Shown in pieces: positions 46,105 through 56,734 of a stretch of 64,000 nt of DNA. This DNA comes from Cryptomeria japonica (taxonomy: Eukaryota; Streptophyta; Pinopsida; Cupressales; Cupressaceae), in assembly GCF_030272615.1 (NCBI RefSeq), contig NC_081405.1, positions 25,498,272 to 25,562,271 of the forward strand. The letters are read 5' to 3'. How positions within the stretch are numbered: the first letter of the stretch is position 1; each line of letters opens with the position of its first letter. A model generated the notes under the pieces. It saw nothing but the letters and a program-made list of their open reading frames with translations, did no database searches and was not told the origin of the DNA. A program made the translations under genes and the position numbers.

Positions 46105-47285
46105 TGTTAGGATAACCAGTGAACAACTGAGAGGGGGGGGGGGCATGAATCAGTTGTTAACATATTATGAGAATTAAAGCATTGAAAACCTTATACTAGA
46201 ATAATTGATAAAGCATTAAAGCATAATTGAAAACCAGAGAATCAGTACCATGCAACCATATCACATAACAACATGATTTGTACATGGAAACCCCGGTAAA
46301 GGGAAAAACCGTGGTGGGAAACCCTACCCACAGTCAAATGATACTTTCACAACAAGTACATGATTACAATAGGGGCCTACACATGCAAGAAGGCACACTA
46401 CCTAGAGCGCACTGCTCATCACAATGGAGTCTCGCTGACTACAGAGATGTCAACCACCTCAAAATATTTGGACAACAATCTAGAGAGAAGAACTATCGGT
46501 GATAGCATCAAACATGCCAGATTACAGTTCTGATTAAGCTCAATACTGGAGGTCTAAAACCTCTTACATAAACTCAACTCGTTCACCTATGATCGACCAA
46601 ATCCTCTACACAAACGATTATTACATTATTTGCTCCTTGCCATGATCTACAATGAAATCTTACATATATTTATACCAACTCGAGACCTAACCAATTAGGT
46701 CGGCCACCCAAATGATAATTTAATAGATCCATTACATAATCTTGAAATAAAATCATAACACATGTCAGCCTAAGGCCAAACAAACATCATCCAATCAATA
46801 AAATATCTCGTAAGCGCATCCGAGGATCCACCAACACATTACATGAAAATCGGTCCATAACCTAGATAGCACCGAACCTAAATCAGATCCACACACGCCA
46901 AAGCAATGACACCAATCAGTTGAGGCACAAACACAATCACCATCAACATCTTGAATCCTTTCTAGAAGTTGCACCAACACCACTTATGCATAACATCAAA
47001 GATCTTTAATAAAGCTCTGTCGGTGAAACCCTTACCAAACCAATAGAGAAAGGTTACTAGAACATAAGATAGTATCCGATCAATAAGTCAATACCAATTG
47101 ACTGAAACATACTTCATAAGCATATGAACCATCCATACAAACTTATTCCATCATCCAGATCATACCAGTGACAATCAACTGATAATCTTCCCAATCCAAT
47201 CCTTCTACCAGAAGCCGGTAAATAACTATAACAACAAGTGTTGACATCAATGCAACACATAATCAATTCCATCATATGGCCAACA
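46105..47285 (-). repeat. 3' LTR of copia element X
   Basis: On the minus strand TGTTGGCCATATGATGG... to ...GGTTATCCTAACA, 1181 bp, directly after the tract GCCAAAGGGGGAGAT (47286-47300). It contains the AACTGAGAGGGGGGG...TGAATCAG word and a GGGAAAAACCGTGGTGGG block. It is homologous along its length to the Y LTR (58633 onward, opposite orientation). Confidence 0.8.
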
Positions 47286-47663
47286 ATCTCCCCCTTTGGC
47301 ATTGATGGCAACACTAGATGTGAAAAACATCCAAGTGCCAAGAAGTGCCAAACAAGCCTCCCCCAATGGAAGATTGCCAACAATCTCCCATAAAATGATA
47401 TAGAAATGAAGCTTTGAACAAAATTTGAATCAAAAGACCAAATACCGCCAAACTCCCCCTAAGGAGTGCAATGAGTCTGAAAAATAAATAGCAATGGTTT
47501 TTCACATATATTCCTCCCCCTTTGACAACAATGCCAAAGAATCAAACAAAATTAATAACTCTAAATCTCAAGGCTGACTACTCCCTCTGAGTAGTAGCAT
47601 TATTTCATCATTCTAGAGAAAAAGATAGCTCTAATAATGCATAGTGATTCCTGGGACAAAGGT

Positions 47664-47876
47664 TTAATGAAGATGTCTGCTATCTCTTTCTTTAGTGTTC
47701 ACATAAACCAATCTGACTTCTTCTGCTTCCACCTTTTCCTTCAAAAAGTTATACTTGATGGATATGTGCTTAGTCTTGGAGTGAAATACTAGATTCTTTG
47801 ATATGTAAATAGTTGTAGAGTTATCACAATGGATAACAACCAAATCATTACAACTCACTTGTATATCCTTCAACAT
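47664..47876 (-). pseudogene. RNase H end of element X
   Basis: MLKDIQVSCNDLVVIHCDNS...NTKERD: the last RNase H motifs of copia pol, separated from the preceding part by a stop near 47880. Confidence 0.75.
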
Positions 47877-47914
47877 CTACTTCATCCATAACACTTGAGT
47901 ACAATTGGTTGCAG

Positions 47915-48520
47915 CTACAACATATCCAGCTTCAATTGTAGATAAGGAAATGCATGACTGCTTCTTGTTGATCCATGAAACCAACTTCTTCCCAAGGAAT
48001 AATGCTCCACCGGATATGCTCTTCTGGTCATCAACATCACTTCCCCAATCTCATCTGTATATGCACATAAAGTAAAGTCATCATCTTTAGGGTACCATAA
48101 ACCATATTTAGTTGTTCCTTGCAAATACCGAAATATCCTTTTTATTGCACTTTCATGATTTTCTCTTGGATTACTTTGAAATCTTGATACAATACTGACC
48201 GCATTCATTATATCTGGTCTAGGCTGAGTTAAATATAGCAAACCACCAATCATCAAGAAATAGGTTGCAATAAGCGAGAAATAGTCTAACGCTTCAATTC
48301 TAGCTACCAGTGCAAAAGTTTCACCATAATCAATTCCTTCCTTCAGAGAATATCCTTTGCAAACCAATCTAGCCTTGTTTCTTACAACTTTTCCATCCTC
48401 ATTTAGTTTGTTTCTAAAAACCCATTTAGTTCCAATAACATTCTTATTTTTAGGTTGGGGAACCAAAGTCCAAGTATTGTTCTTTTCTATCTGATCTAAT
48501 TCATCTTCCATAGCTTTCAT
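47915..48520 (-). pseudogene. Copia RT with internal deletion (element X)
   Basis: 201 codons joining the RT N-terminal region to the RT/RNase H connection, with roughly 200 codons of polymerase core missing between ARIEAL and MIGGLLYL. The frame is open across the deletion, so the loss is a clean internal deletion rather than gradual decay. It cannot polymerise DNA. Confidence 0.8.
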
Positions 48521-48936
48521 CCAACATTCATCTTTACAAGCTTCAATTACTGATGCTGGTTCAATCTAAGAAATGAAATATACCTCTTGATTTTCCAATC
48601 TTCTCCTTGTCATAACTCCCTTGTTTTTGTCTCCAATGATCTAATTTTCAGAATGATTTAGCCTTACATACCTTGGTGTTTTCTGATTTTCAGGTTCTTT
48701 GTGCTGCTCTGTAGTTACAGTTGAGTTTTCTGATGATGCTGGGGTAACTGGTTCAGTATTTTGTTCTGGTACAAGCACTACCAGATCAGTTATGATCTTT
48801 CCACTATCGGTTCACTGCCATAAGATTTAGCTTGGTCTTTGTACTGCTCATCCACTTTCACATTAGCGCTCTACACAATTCTCTGTAATCTTTTATTATA
48901 ACATCTATATGTTTTTCTTTTAATTGTATAACCAAG

Positions 48937-50167
48937 TGTAGCGTCCTAAAATTGTGACACTTGCAATTTCGACTGCATTTCGGTCTTCACGATGGCGACG
49001 CAACACGCAACCTGAATGGAGACCCTGAAACTTGCTCACGACACTGAAAACTGCATTTTTCAAGTACCCTGGCCTGAACCTCCCTGCACCCTGATGTCCC
49101 GGGAGGTGGGACCAGAGCGCCCAGCACCCTGGTCCCCAGGACCATGGCGCCCAGCGCCCTGGTCCCTGGGTCCTATTTTGGGCCCGGTCTCCTAAGGGGC
49201 TCGGGTCTTTTTGTTTGCAATTTGGAAATTACATTTCCTGGTCGGCCTAAGGTCGGGAAAATCAGTCTATCAGCCCTAAATGACAAGTATATAAACTACA
49301 TTTTTCTCTCTCATTTGGCATGAAGAGGATATGTGTACAAAGCGTGGAAATTATACTCAAGCATTCAAGCATTCAAGCATTCTTTCAAGCAATTGATCAT
49401 TTCAAGTCTCCATTCAAGGCTAAGTGTTGCATTCAAGCCAAGGATTCAACCATTGAAGAGGAGATCACATACTACATGCTACAACATACAACATACAACA
49501 TCTATACCTTCGCACATAAGGATACAAACATCCTTAGAACAAGGTATTAGTACTTGTTTTATAGTCATTTACATTTACAGCTCTTGCTCATTTCTTGGTT
49601 AATTCCAAAACCGGGGTTTGACCTAAAGGCAAACCCCTAATCCCTAACCCCCCAATCGTCTTCGCTTTTCTGTGTGTAGGTTGCAGGTACGCGGCTGAAA
49701 TTGAAGATCTGGAATCCTTGTGCAAAGACGAACAGATCCCCCTTCGTTTCGTGGATTTTTCGGAGGACCGTGGCGCCGGGCGCCATCGTCCCGACAACTT
49801 TTGCTCAAATTTGCAGGACAGCGCCGTATCGACATTCTACTGCTAATTCCAGGTCCGCAGCTTCATCCTATAACCCGAACTCAGTTTATAAGCGAATCTT
49901 TATGACTTTCTATGTATTCTTGGCTTAATTTCCTTAACAACATTCTTTACAAAAGAGGGTAGCCTTGCTTTCCTAACCCTTGAAATTCATTTAGCATCCA
50001 ATCTTACATTGTGTGGGATTGGATCTTATGAGTTTCAACCCCTCTTTTGAATGTAAAGTCTCTCCCCTAAGTGAAAACCATCGAATCCTAGCAAACCTCC
50101 CTTCTCTCTCCTCGGAGTTGGAAGAGGGGAGAACAACTAGGGTTTGATCGCGATTTTCCACTTTACA
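48937..50167 (+). repeat. 5' LTR of G
   Basis: TGTAGCGTCCTAAAATTG...CCACTTTACA. Compared with the 3' LTR it differs at about 20 sites, nearly all transitions and many at CpG. Contains GC-rich hairpin-forming sequence (49100-49180) and one copy of the GGACCGTG stem-loop motif (49764-49793). Confidence 0.95.
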
Positions 50168-51340
50168 TTTTGGTGAACCCGACGTGAACATCCTTTCTGA
50201 TTTTTCATGCTTAGATCTGAAAAAATTGATTACATTTCCATGTTTGATCTTTTGCAAAATTTTAGAGGTGATTGCATAAAAACCCTAAATTTTCTTTTTA
50301 GTAATTAAGCTTGTGAAATGTCTAAATGTTAATGCCTGTTTCAGATCTGCCCTTCTATTACAAATTTTCAATTCATATTTGTGCTTTAATTCTGAAAATT
50401 AAGTGGTTAAATGTCAAAACCCTAATTTTTGAAACCCTCTTAATTCAACCTTTGTCCGACAATTTGACCAATCAAAACATCTCCAAATCAGCGGTAACTT
50501 TGGATTCTGCAATAAAATCACAATATCCTTCATCCCTGAAAATTTGGAAAAAAGTTGCGAGGACCGTGTTGCACTCCGAGCGCCATCGTCCCCAACATTT
50601 TTTCCAAAATTTCGGGAGCGAGATCTTGCTGTATTTTCCTGCTAAAATCCATAATTTTGGCTGATTTTGTCAATTATAACACTTTTAAAATTACAGTCAA
50701 AGTTGGTCTTGCGATTGCTTGGTCTAAGGCTTCTAATCATTCAAAAATCATTGAAATTAAAATTTTGTGTCAAAATTGCGTTTTTATTATCATAAATCTG
50801 AAAAGTGTGTTATCATTCATTAAAAATTTCAGTGCTTTATTCAAATTCTTGTATTTTGTGACTTTTGAAATTAAGTGCTTAATTACAACAACTTTGATTT
50901 CCGCTTTCAAAATTGAATTTTGCATGAAATTGAGTCAATTTTCAAATTTCAAAATTTGCATTGCTCTTGACATTCCCTCTAAAATCATAAAATTCAAAAT
51001 TTCAGTTTCCCTCTCTTTTTCAAAATTCAAATTTTGCATTTTTCGACAATCTTGATAGGGTTCAATTTTGAATTTGCAACTTTAATTTGGCCTATCTACA
51101 GATCGTAAAATCACTCAATTTTTTCGGATTAGCTCTAAAATCATCATACCTTTCATCCCTGCAAATTTCGAAAAAAGTTGCAAGGACCGTGTTGCACTCC
51201 GGGCGCCACGGTCCCGGACATTTTTTCAAAATTTCGGGAGACTGTTGTGATTGCATTTAACAGCTTAAATCCAGAAGATTGGCTGATTTTACTGAAAATT
51301 GCTACCTCTAAATTCAAAATCTTCTCCCTCTTTCTAGTGC
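50168..51340 (+). other. Structured leader of G with a duplicated stem-loop block
   Basis: After the primer-site region (about 50168-50190) comes about 1.1 kb of AT-rich leader. Two ~140 bp blocks (about 50530-50670 and 51151-51290) are direct repeats. Both run TTTCATCCCTG, AAAAAAGTTGC, GGACCGTGTTGCACTCC, GCGCCA, then TTTCGGGAG and TTGGCTGATTTT. GGACCGTG can pair with CACGGTCC in the second block. No protein is supported (open stretches such as 50555-51055 are low-complexity Phe/Ile/Lys). Confidence 0.65.
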
Positions 51341-53140
51341 ATGAGTTTTACAACAATAAGCCCTACTTACACTATTCCCGTTAGACGAAGCCGTAGAATT
51401 AAGTCTTTCCGAGGTTTAACTACTGAGGAGATGGAACCTAATTTGAATAGCCTTTTTAATGAGGACATGGGTAATTCCTCTAATCCTCCTAATGATGAAG
51501 AAGCTCTCCATGAGGTTTCTGTAGAACAACTTTCGAAATTGGATAACCAATTTGACGATTTTCGACAATGGATGTCTCAAGAATACCCTGATAGTCAAGC
51601 TCTTCCTTTAATTGAGGGTCTAAAACGTATGCTTCAAAGTGATAAGAATGGAATTGATATTTTGCGTGGTATTGCACACATTGTGGATTCAAATGTGATG
51701 CCTATGAATAGTTGTGCCGAAACCTTAGGTTATACACAACCTCCTACCCAAGACAATCATTCTATTCCTTTGACGACTCCTATTGCTAGTATACCTACTT
51801 TTACATCAAACATAATGACTACTTCAACACAAGACATTCCTCCTATGATCACCAGTCATGGGGGCAACCCTTCTTCTTCAATTAACCCTCTTCCTTCATT
51901 CAATCCGACTTCTTCATTCATTCCTCCAATGAGTGTTCCTATTACATCTTCACAAATGAACATGACGCAAGGGGGCAATTCATTTAACCATTCCATTCCT
52001 CCTTGTAGTGTTCCTCTTGTCCAATCATCTCCTATGACTAATTATCATAGAGTCCCACCACCTTACTCTTTACCTTCTTTCAATAACATAACACCTCCAT
52101 CTCAATCTAACACATCCAATATGAATTCTTCGACTGAAGCGACCATTAACAATCTAGCACAAACTGTCTCTTCTTTACAGCAACAAATTGCCTCTATGAA
52201 TCAATCTAAGTTCAGTGTGCCCACATTTGACGTTGCGAGCCCACTTTCTCTTGACATTGTTCGAGCTATCCCTCCTAAACATGTTGAAATCCCGCATTTG
52301 GAGCTTTATAATGGTAAAGGAGATCCTCTAACACATGTTAAGACTTTTCAAACAATTTGTACTGATTTTGCTTATGACCAAAGGTTGCTTGCAAAACTGT
52401 TTACTAGAACATTAAGAGACAAAGCCCTACAATGGTATTGCTCGTTGCCTTCTTATTCTATTACTTCTTTTGAACAACTTGCAAATGCTTTCATTCAACA
52501 ATTTCAAAACAATATAAGTCCTAAAGTTACTTTGATTGATTTAATGCATTGTAAACAAGGTGTTAAAGAAAAAGTGACTGATTTCATTGGTAGATATAAG
52601 CAGTTGTATGCTCAAATTTCTTTTCCAGTGCCTGACAATGATATTCAAAGAATCTTTATTTCTAATTTACAAAAAGATATTCGAGACAAACTTCTGTTTT
52701 CTGAGTTTACTTCTTTCCAACAGTTGTGTGCAACTCTTCACAATTATCAACTGACTGTGAGTCAAATGGAACAATCACATCCTATGGCTCCAAGTGATAA
52801 GGGTGATAGCAGTCAACAACCATTTGGGAAGTTTAAACCGAACAGAGATTCCATCAAATTCAATGAAAACATCATCAACAACAATGTGAATGCAGCATCA
52901 GGTGTGCCTCCTATTTCTAAATTTTTCAAGAGAGAAAGAAAGTATACTCCTTTGAATGAATCATTGCATAGTATTATGAATAAGTTATTGGAACAAAATG
53001 TGCTTACTCTTCCTCCTATAAGACAAATTGATCCTGCAAAGATTACTTCACCTTATTTTGATAACAAAGCCTTTTGTCAATTTCATCGTCAGCCTGGTCA
53101 CGATACTGAAAAATGTTTTTCTTTAAAGGGTAAAATTTAG
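51341..53140 (+). CDS. Gag of G (gypsy type)
   Basis: 599 codons from ATG 51341. The N-terminal 290 residues are Ser/Pro/Asn-rich with little structure. Residues about 320-480 hold the gypsy gag core (LELYNGKGDPLTHVKTFQT, LRDKALQWYCSLP, SFEQLANAFIQQF, VTDFIGRYKQLYAQI), the capsid-like domain of plant Tat/Athila-type elements. A C-terminal CFHxxPGHDTxxC motif (FCQFHRQPGHDTEKC, near 53070-53120) is the zinc-knuckle equivalent. It ends at TAG 53138-53140, after which the same frame is open for another 540 codons, so readthrough or a single mutation is possible. The product would form cytoplasmic particles. Confidence 0.88.
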   Translation: MSFTTISPTYTIPVRRSRRIKSFRGLTTEEMEPNLNSLFNEDMGNSSNPPNDEEALHEVSVEQLSKLDNQFDDFRQWMSQEYPDSQALPLIEGLKRMLQSDKNGIDILRGIAHIVDSNVMPMNSCAETLGYTQPPTQDNHSIPLTTPIASIPTFTSNIMTTSTQDIPPMITSHGGNPSSSINPLPSFNPTSSFIPPMSVPITSSQMNMTQGGNSFNHSIPPCSVPLVQSSPMTNYHRVPPPYSLPSFNNITPPSQSNTSNMNSSTEATINNLAQTVSSLQQQIASMNQSKFSVPTFDVASPLSLDIVRAIPPKHVEIPHLELYNGKGDPLTHVKTFQTICTDFAYDQRLLAKLFTRTLRDKALQWYCSLPSYSITSFEQLANAFIQQFQNNISPKVTLIDLMHCKQGVKEKVTDFIGRYKQLYAQISFPVPDNDIQRIFISNLQKDIRDKLLFSEFTSFQQLCATLHNYQLTVSQMEQSHPMAPSDKGDSSQQPFGKFKPNRDSIKFNENIINNNVNAASGVPPISKFFKRERKYTPLNESLHSIMNKLLEQNVLTLPPIRQIDPAKITSPYFDNKAFCQFHRQPGHDTEKCFSLKGKI

Positions 53141-54763
53141 GATTTGATTGATAATAATACTATTTCTGTTTCTGGAGTGAATGATAAAGGCAACACATCT
53201 GTAGCTCCTCCTAACCAAAATCTTCAGATTTTCACTGATCCATTGCCTTCTCATACCTCTAATGCGATTGAGGCTAATGATTCCTCTCTCTCATCTAATG
53301 GTCTTGTGTCTATGACCCCGAATGTGATTAACTTTGTAGAGCAGCAAGAAATCCCTGAAGAACCTTCCATCACATTTGATTCCAGTGAAACCATTAGGGC
53401 ACCTGATGGTCCTTTATACATAGTTGCAAAAGTCAAGAATACACCTTGCTGTGGAGTGCTTATTGATCCTTCGTGCATGGTTAATGTTATTACTGAGGAA
53501 TTTCTTTTTACTTTGCAATTGAATCAAGTGATCTATGACAAAATAGATGTGATTATGAAATTATTTGATGCATTTTCTTCTCCCGCAATTGGTTCTATTA
53601 CATTGCCTATTGAGGTTCATAACAAATCCCTTGATGTGAACTTTGCTATTATTCCATCTTCCGAACAATTTCGTGTGAAGCTTGGCTATCCTTGGCTATC
53701 TTCCATGAAAGCTATTGCTTCTCCTATTCACAAGTGTTTGAAATTTCCCCATAACGGTGAAGTCGTTACTGTCAATCATAGTCTCTTTAAACCAGCTGAA
53801 AGAACTTCTAGTGTTCCTATAGATTACTTTTGGCCTAAACAATTCCAATCTCTTCCTCCGCGAAGTGATCATCTTTTCAAATCTTATCAAAAGTGGAAAA
53901 CAGATATGATCCTATCTCTAAGTGAACCTAGAACACCTAAACTTGACATTCCTATCATTCTTGAGAAGGAAGTTCTTCCTTTGAAAGATAAAACTAATGT
54001 CTTTCCTCAAGAAGATTCCCAACCCATCCCTATGGATGTGACTATGTCTATGCCTAATAAACTTCCTAAGAGTAGACCTATACCTCCTCGTCATGATGGA
54101 CTTGGTCTTCTCCCTAAACCAAAAATTCCTCCTTTGTATGGAGCAGTTCCTCCTTCTTTTTATAAAGAGAAGAGACCTTCTTCTTCTCCTATTATCCAGC
54201 CTAAGAGACCACAACCTAAACACCCAAGTGCTAAGGATGAGAACATTCCTCCTCCTCAATCTTCTCCACTTCCTACCAAGACTAGACGAAATCGTTCTGC
54301 ACGTGAACGCCGACGAAAGCGTCATCTTAGAGCTCAGGCAGCTGCTTCTCAAACTTTGCAATCTCCAAAAACACCTTCAACAAGCATTATTCCATTTTCT
54401 CCTCAGCCGGACATTGAGCCTAAATCTCCTAAACATAAGATGCATGATGATCTTGATCCTGTGCGAGTTAAAGATCCTATTTTTATAAATCTTGATGACG
54501 ATATAGGTGAAAATGTTACTCCTCTTGCTTCTGATAGTGAATATGAACTTGTTGATGTTGATAACCATTTATCTAATGAATTTTCTAAAGCACTTATCCT
54601 AGCCCCTAGACAAGAACAATGTGGCTCGGAACATGAACATAGCCCTTGTTTGGATCTTGTGATAGCTCCATCTGCTGTGTTGGATGTTCCTCCTCTAGCG
54701 TGTTCCCTGCCTTCCCGAAACATTGATCAACAAGATCGGGGGGTAGATGACGTGCTAGACTAG
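53141..54763 (+). CDS. Protease-like region and Pro/basic-rich tail of G
   Basis: Same frame as gag, starting right after the TAG (DLIDNNTISVSGVND). There is no ATG near the start, so it would be made only by readthrough or from an internal start. A retropepsin-like region lies at about 53420-53720 (GVLIDPSCMVNVITEEFL, then LDVNFAIIPSS and LGYPWLSSMKAIASP). The usual D-[ST]-G is D-P-S here, so activity is doubtful. Beyond it come Pro/Lys/Arg-rich runs (RRNRSARERRRKRHLRAQ near 54283-54340, a strong basic patch) and an acidic end. No RT motifs. The function of the tail is unknown; nucleic-acid binding is a guess. Confidence 0.7.
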   Translation, partial: DLIDNNTISVSGVNDKGNTSVAPPNQNLQIFTDPLPSHTSNAIEANDSSLSSNGLVSMTPNVINFVEQQEIPEEPSITFDSSETIRAPDGPLYIVAKVKNTPCCGVLIDPSCMVNVITEEFLFTLQLNQVIYDKIDVIMKLFDAFSSPAIGSITLPIEVHNKSLDVNFAIIPSSEQFRVKLGYPWLSSMKAIASPIHKCLKFPHNGEVVTVNHSLFKPAERTSSVPIDYFWPKQFQSLPPRSDHLFKSYQKWKTDMILSLSEPRTPKLDIPIILEKEVLPLKDKTNVFPQEDSQPIPMDVTMSMPNKLPKSRPIPPRHDGLGLLPKPKIPPLYGAVPPSFYKEKRPSSSPIIQPKRPQPKHPSAKDENIPPPQSSPLPTKTRRNRSARERRRKRHLRAQAAASQTLQSPKTPSTSIIPFSPQPDIEPKSPKHKMHDDLDPVRVKDPIFINLDDDIGENVTPLASDSEYELVDVDNHLSNEFSKALILAPRQEQCGSEHEHSPCLDLVIAPSAVLDVPPLACSLPSRNIDQQDRGVDDVLD

Positions 54764-55502
54764 TTACATTAGCATAGCAGATTCTCTCCCCCTCTTTTTT
54801 GTTACTTCTTCTATATGTTATTCTCATTCTTCTATTTGTTGTCCTTGGTGTTGTCTACTTGAGGACGATGCAAAGCATTGAGATCTCTCGATCTCTCTCA
54901 TGTTGACTCAAAAGACACATGTGTTCCCTTCTTCTAGGTGACCTTCCTTGATTGGGGAATGAAGAACAATTATGCATACATACATATGATATATATACAT
55001 GACTTATCATACAACATACTGACCCCGAGGAAAGCAAAGTCACCTCGTGCTTTGTGTTTGGTGTCTATTATCCTTAGGTTTATCTCACACTTGGGGGCTA
55101 AATCCTTGCGATAACGTGCTCCTTTCTCATTTCTTATATGTATCACTACGTTAAAACAATCACCCCCGGTGAGGCGTGTGCGATCGCTTTAACATAGGGG
55201 GGCATACATCCCATTCATATCTTTTCAAGATACTTGAAAATTTCTTGGTAAATTTAACCTTGCCTTGAAAATTTTTGATATCTTTCTTGCATGACTCATA
55301 GTGAGGGAGCCTTACTACTGACAGTCATGGTTCTTCCTCGTGATCTTCCCTTTTACTTTGTCAATCGAAGTCGTAAGATCCTTAGTCCACTGGGGGCTTG
55401 GTGTATCTTGCCTCCTTGACGTGGTGAAAGTCTTTCAATGTTGTTTCCTTGTACTTTACCGGAAGTATGAGCATACATACTCCCGCTAAAGTGGGGGTTA
55501 AA
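54764..55502 (+). other. 3' untranslated part of G with polypurine tract
   Basis: No coding signal. It contains TTGGGGGCTAAATCC and ACTGGGGGCTTGG words and ends with the polypurine tract AAAGTGGGGGTTAAA (55488-55502) next to the 3' LTR. Confidence 0.6.
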
Positions 55503-56734
55503 TGTAGCGTCCTAAAATTGTGACACTTGCAATTTCAACTGCATTTCAGTCTTCACGGTGGCGACGCAACACACAACCTGAATGGAGACCCTGAAACTTG
55601 CTCACGACACTGAAAACTGCATTTTTCAAGTACCCTGGCCTGAACCTCCTTGCACCCTGATGTCCTGGGAGGTGGGACCAGAGCGCCCAGCGCCCTGGTC
55701 CCTCAGGACCAGGGCGCCCAGCGCCCTGGTCCCTGGGTCCTATTTTGGGCCCAGTCTCCTAAGGGGCTCGGGTCTTTTTGTTTGCAATTTGGAAATTACA
55801 TTTCCTGGTCGGCCTAAGGTCGGGAAAATCAGTCTATCAGCCCTAAATGACAAGTATATAAACTACATTTTTCTCTCTCATTTGGCATGAAGAGGATATG
55901 TGTACAAAGCGTGGAAATTATACTCAAGCATTCAAGCATTCAAGCATTCTTTCAAGCAATTGATCATTTCAAGTCTCCATTCAAGGCTAAGTGTTGCATT
56001 CAAGTCAAGGATTCAACCATTGAAGAGGAGATCACATACTACATGCTACAACATACAACATACAACATCTATACCTTCGCACATAAGGATACAAACATCC
56101 TTAGAACAAGGTATTAGTACTTGTTTTATAGTCATTTACATTTACAGCTCTTGCTCATTTCTTGGTTAATTCCAAAACCGGGGTTTGACCTAAAGGCAAA
56201 CCCCTAATCCCTAACCCCCCAATCGTCTTCGCTTTTCTGTGTGTAGGTTGCAGGTATGCGACTGAAATTGAAGATCTGGAATCCTTGTGTAGAGACAAAC
56301 AGATCCCCCTTCGTTTCGTGGATTTTTCGGAGGACCGTGGCGCCGGGCGCCATCGTCCCGACAACTTTTGCTCAAATTTGCAGGACAGTGCCGTATCGAC
56401 ATTCTACTGCTAATTCCAGGTCCGCAGCTTCATCCTATAACCCGAACTCAGTTTATAAGCGAATCTTTATGACTTTCTATGTATTCTTAGCTTAATTTCC
56501 TTAACAACATTCTTTACAAAAGAGGGTAGCCTTGCTTTCCTAACCCTTGAAATTCATTTAGCATCCAATCTTACATTGTGTGGGATTGGATCTTATGAGT
56601 TTCAACCCCTCTTTTGAATGTAAAGTCTCTCCCCTAAGTGAAAACCATCGAATCCTAGCAAACCTCCCTTCTCTCTCCTCGGAGTTGGAAGAGGGGAGAA
56701 CAACTAGGGTTCGATTGCGATTTTCTGCTTTACA
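55503..56734 (+). repeat. 3' LTR of G
   Basis: 1232 bp. Includes three alternating arms GCGCCCTGGTCC (55690-55701), GGACCAGGGCGC (55706-55717) and GCGCCCTGGTCC (55721-55732), which can form two mutually exclusive perfect 12-bp hairpins. The 5' LTR copy has lost the symmetry by transitions. Confidence 0.95.

Larger units (their letters stand above)
47286..48936 (-). mobile_element. Copia element X, 3' part (RT/RNase H), split by G
   Basis: The minus strand reads RT start (GTKWVFRNKLNEDGKVVRNK, KARLVCKGYSLKEGIDYGE) at 48520-48260. It then jumps from ARIEALDYFSLIATYF directly to MIGGLLYLTQPRPDIMN, so the RT core with the catalytic loop is deleted. RNase H fragments follow at 47915-48100 and 47876-47664 (VIHCDNSTTIYISKN, HSKTKHISIKYNFLKEKV). 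47286-47663 is 3' untranslated with several GGGGGAG tracts. At 48936 the element is cut by G and continues at 56735. Confidence 0.85.
48937..56734 (+). mobile_element. Non-autonomous gypsy-type LTR element G (gag, protease-like, no RT)
   Basis: 7798 bp with LTRs 48937-50167 and 55503-56734 (1231 and 1232 bp, roughly 98% identical), TG...CA ends, and a perfect target duplication CCAAG (48932-48936 and 56735-56739). It splits an integrase gene of element X exactly at that site. Primer-site region TTTGGTGAACCCGACGTG follows the 5' LTR. Polypurine tract AAAGTGGGGGTTAAA precedes the 3' LTR. The inside has a gypsy-type gag and a protease-like region in the same frame, then a Pro/Lys-rich tail. RT, RNase H and integrase are absent. 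It must be mobilised in trans. The primer tRNA was not identified. Confidence 0.93.

Noticed and set aside
49320-49602. Open frames in the G 5' LTR (and copies at 55887-56169)
   Set aside because: LTR sequence with CATTCAAGCATTCAAG repeats; no domain.
50555-51055. 166-codon Phe/Ile/Lys-rich frame in the G leader
   Set aside because: Low complexity and overlapping the duplicated structured leader; no initiation or domain evidence.
54093-54488. Leu-rich alternative frame within the G second ORF (and basic minus-strand frames opposite it)
   Set aside because: Frame shadows of the Pro/Ser/Lys-rich main frame.
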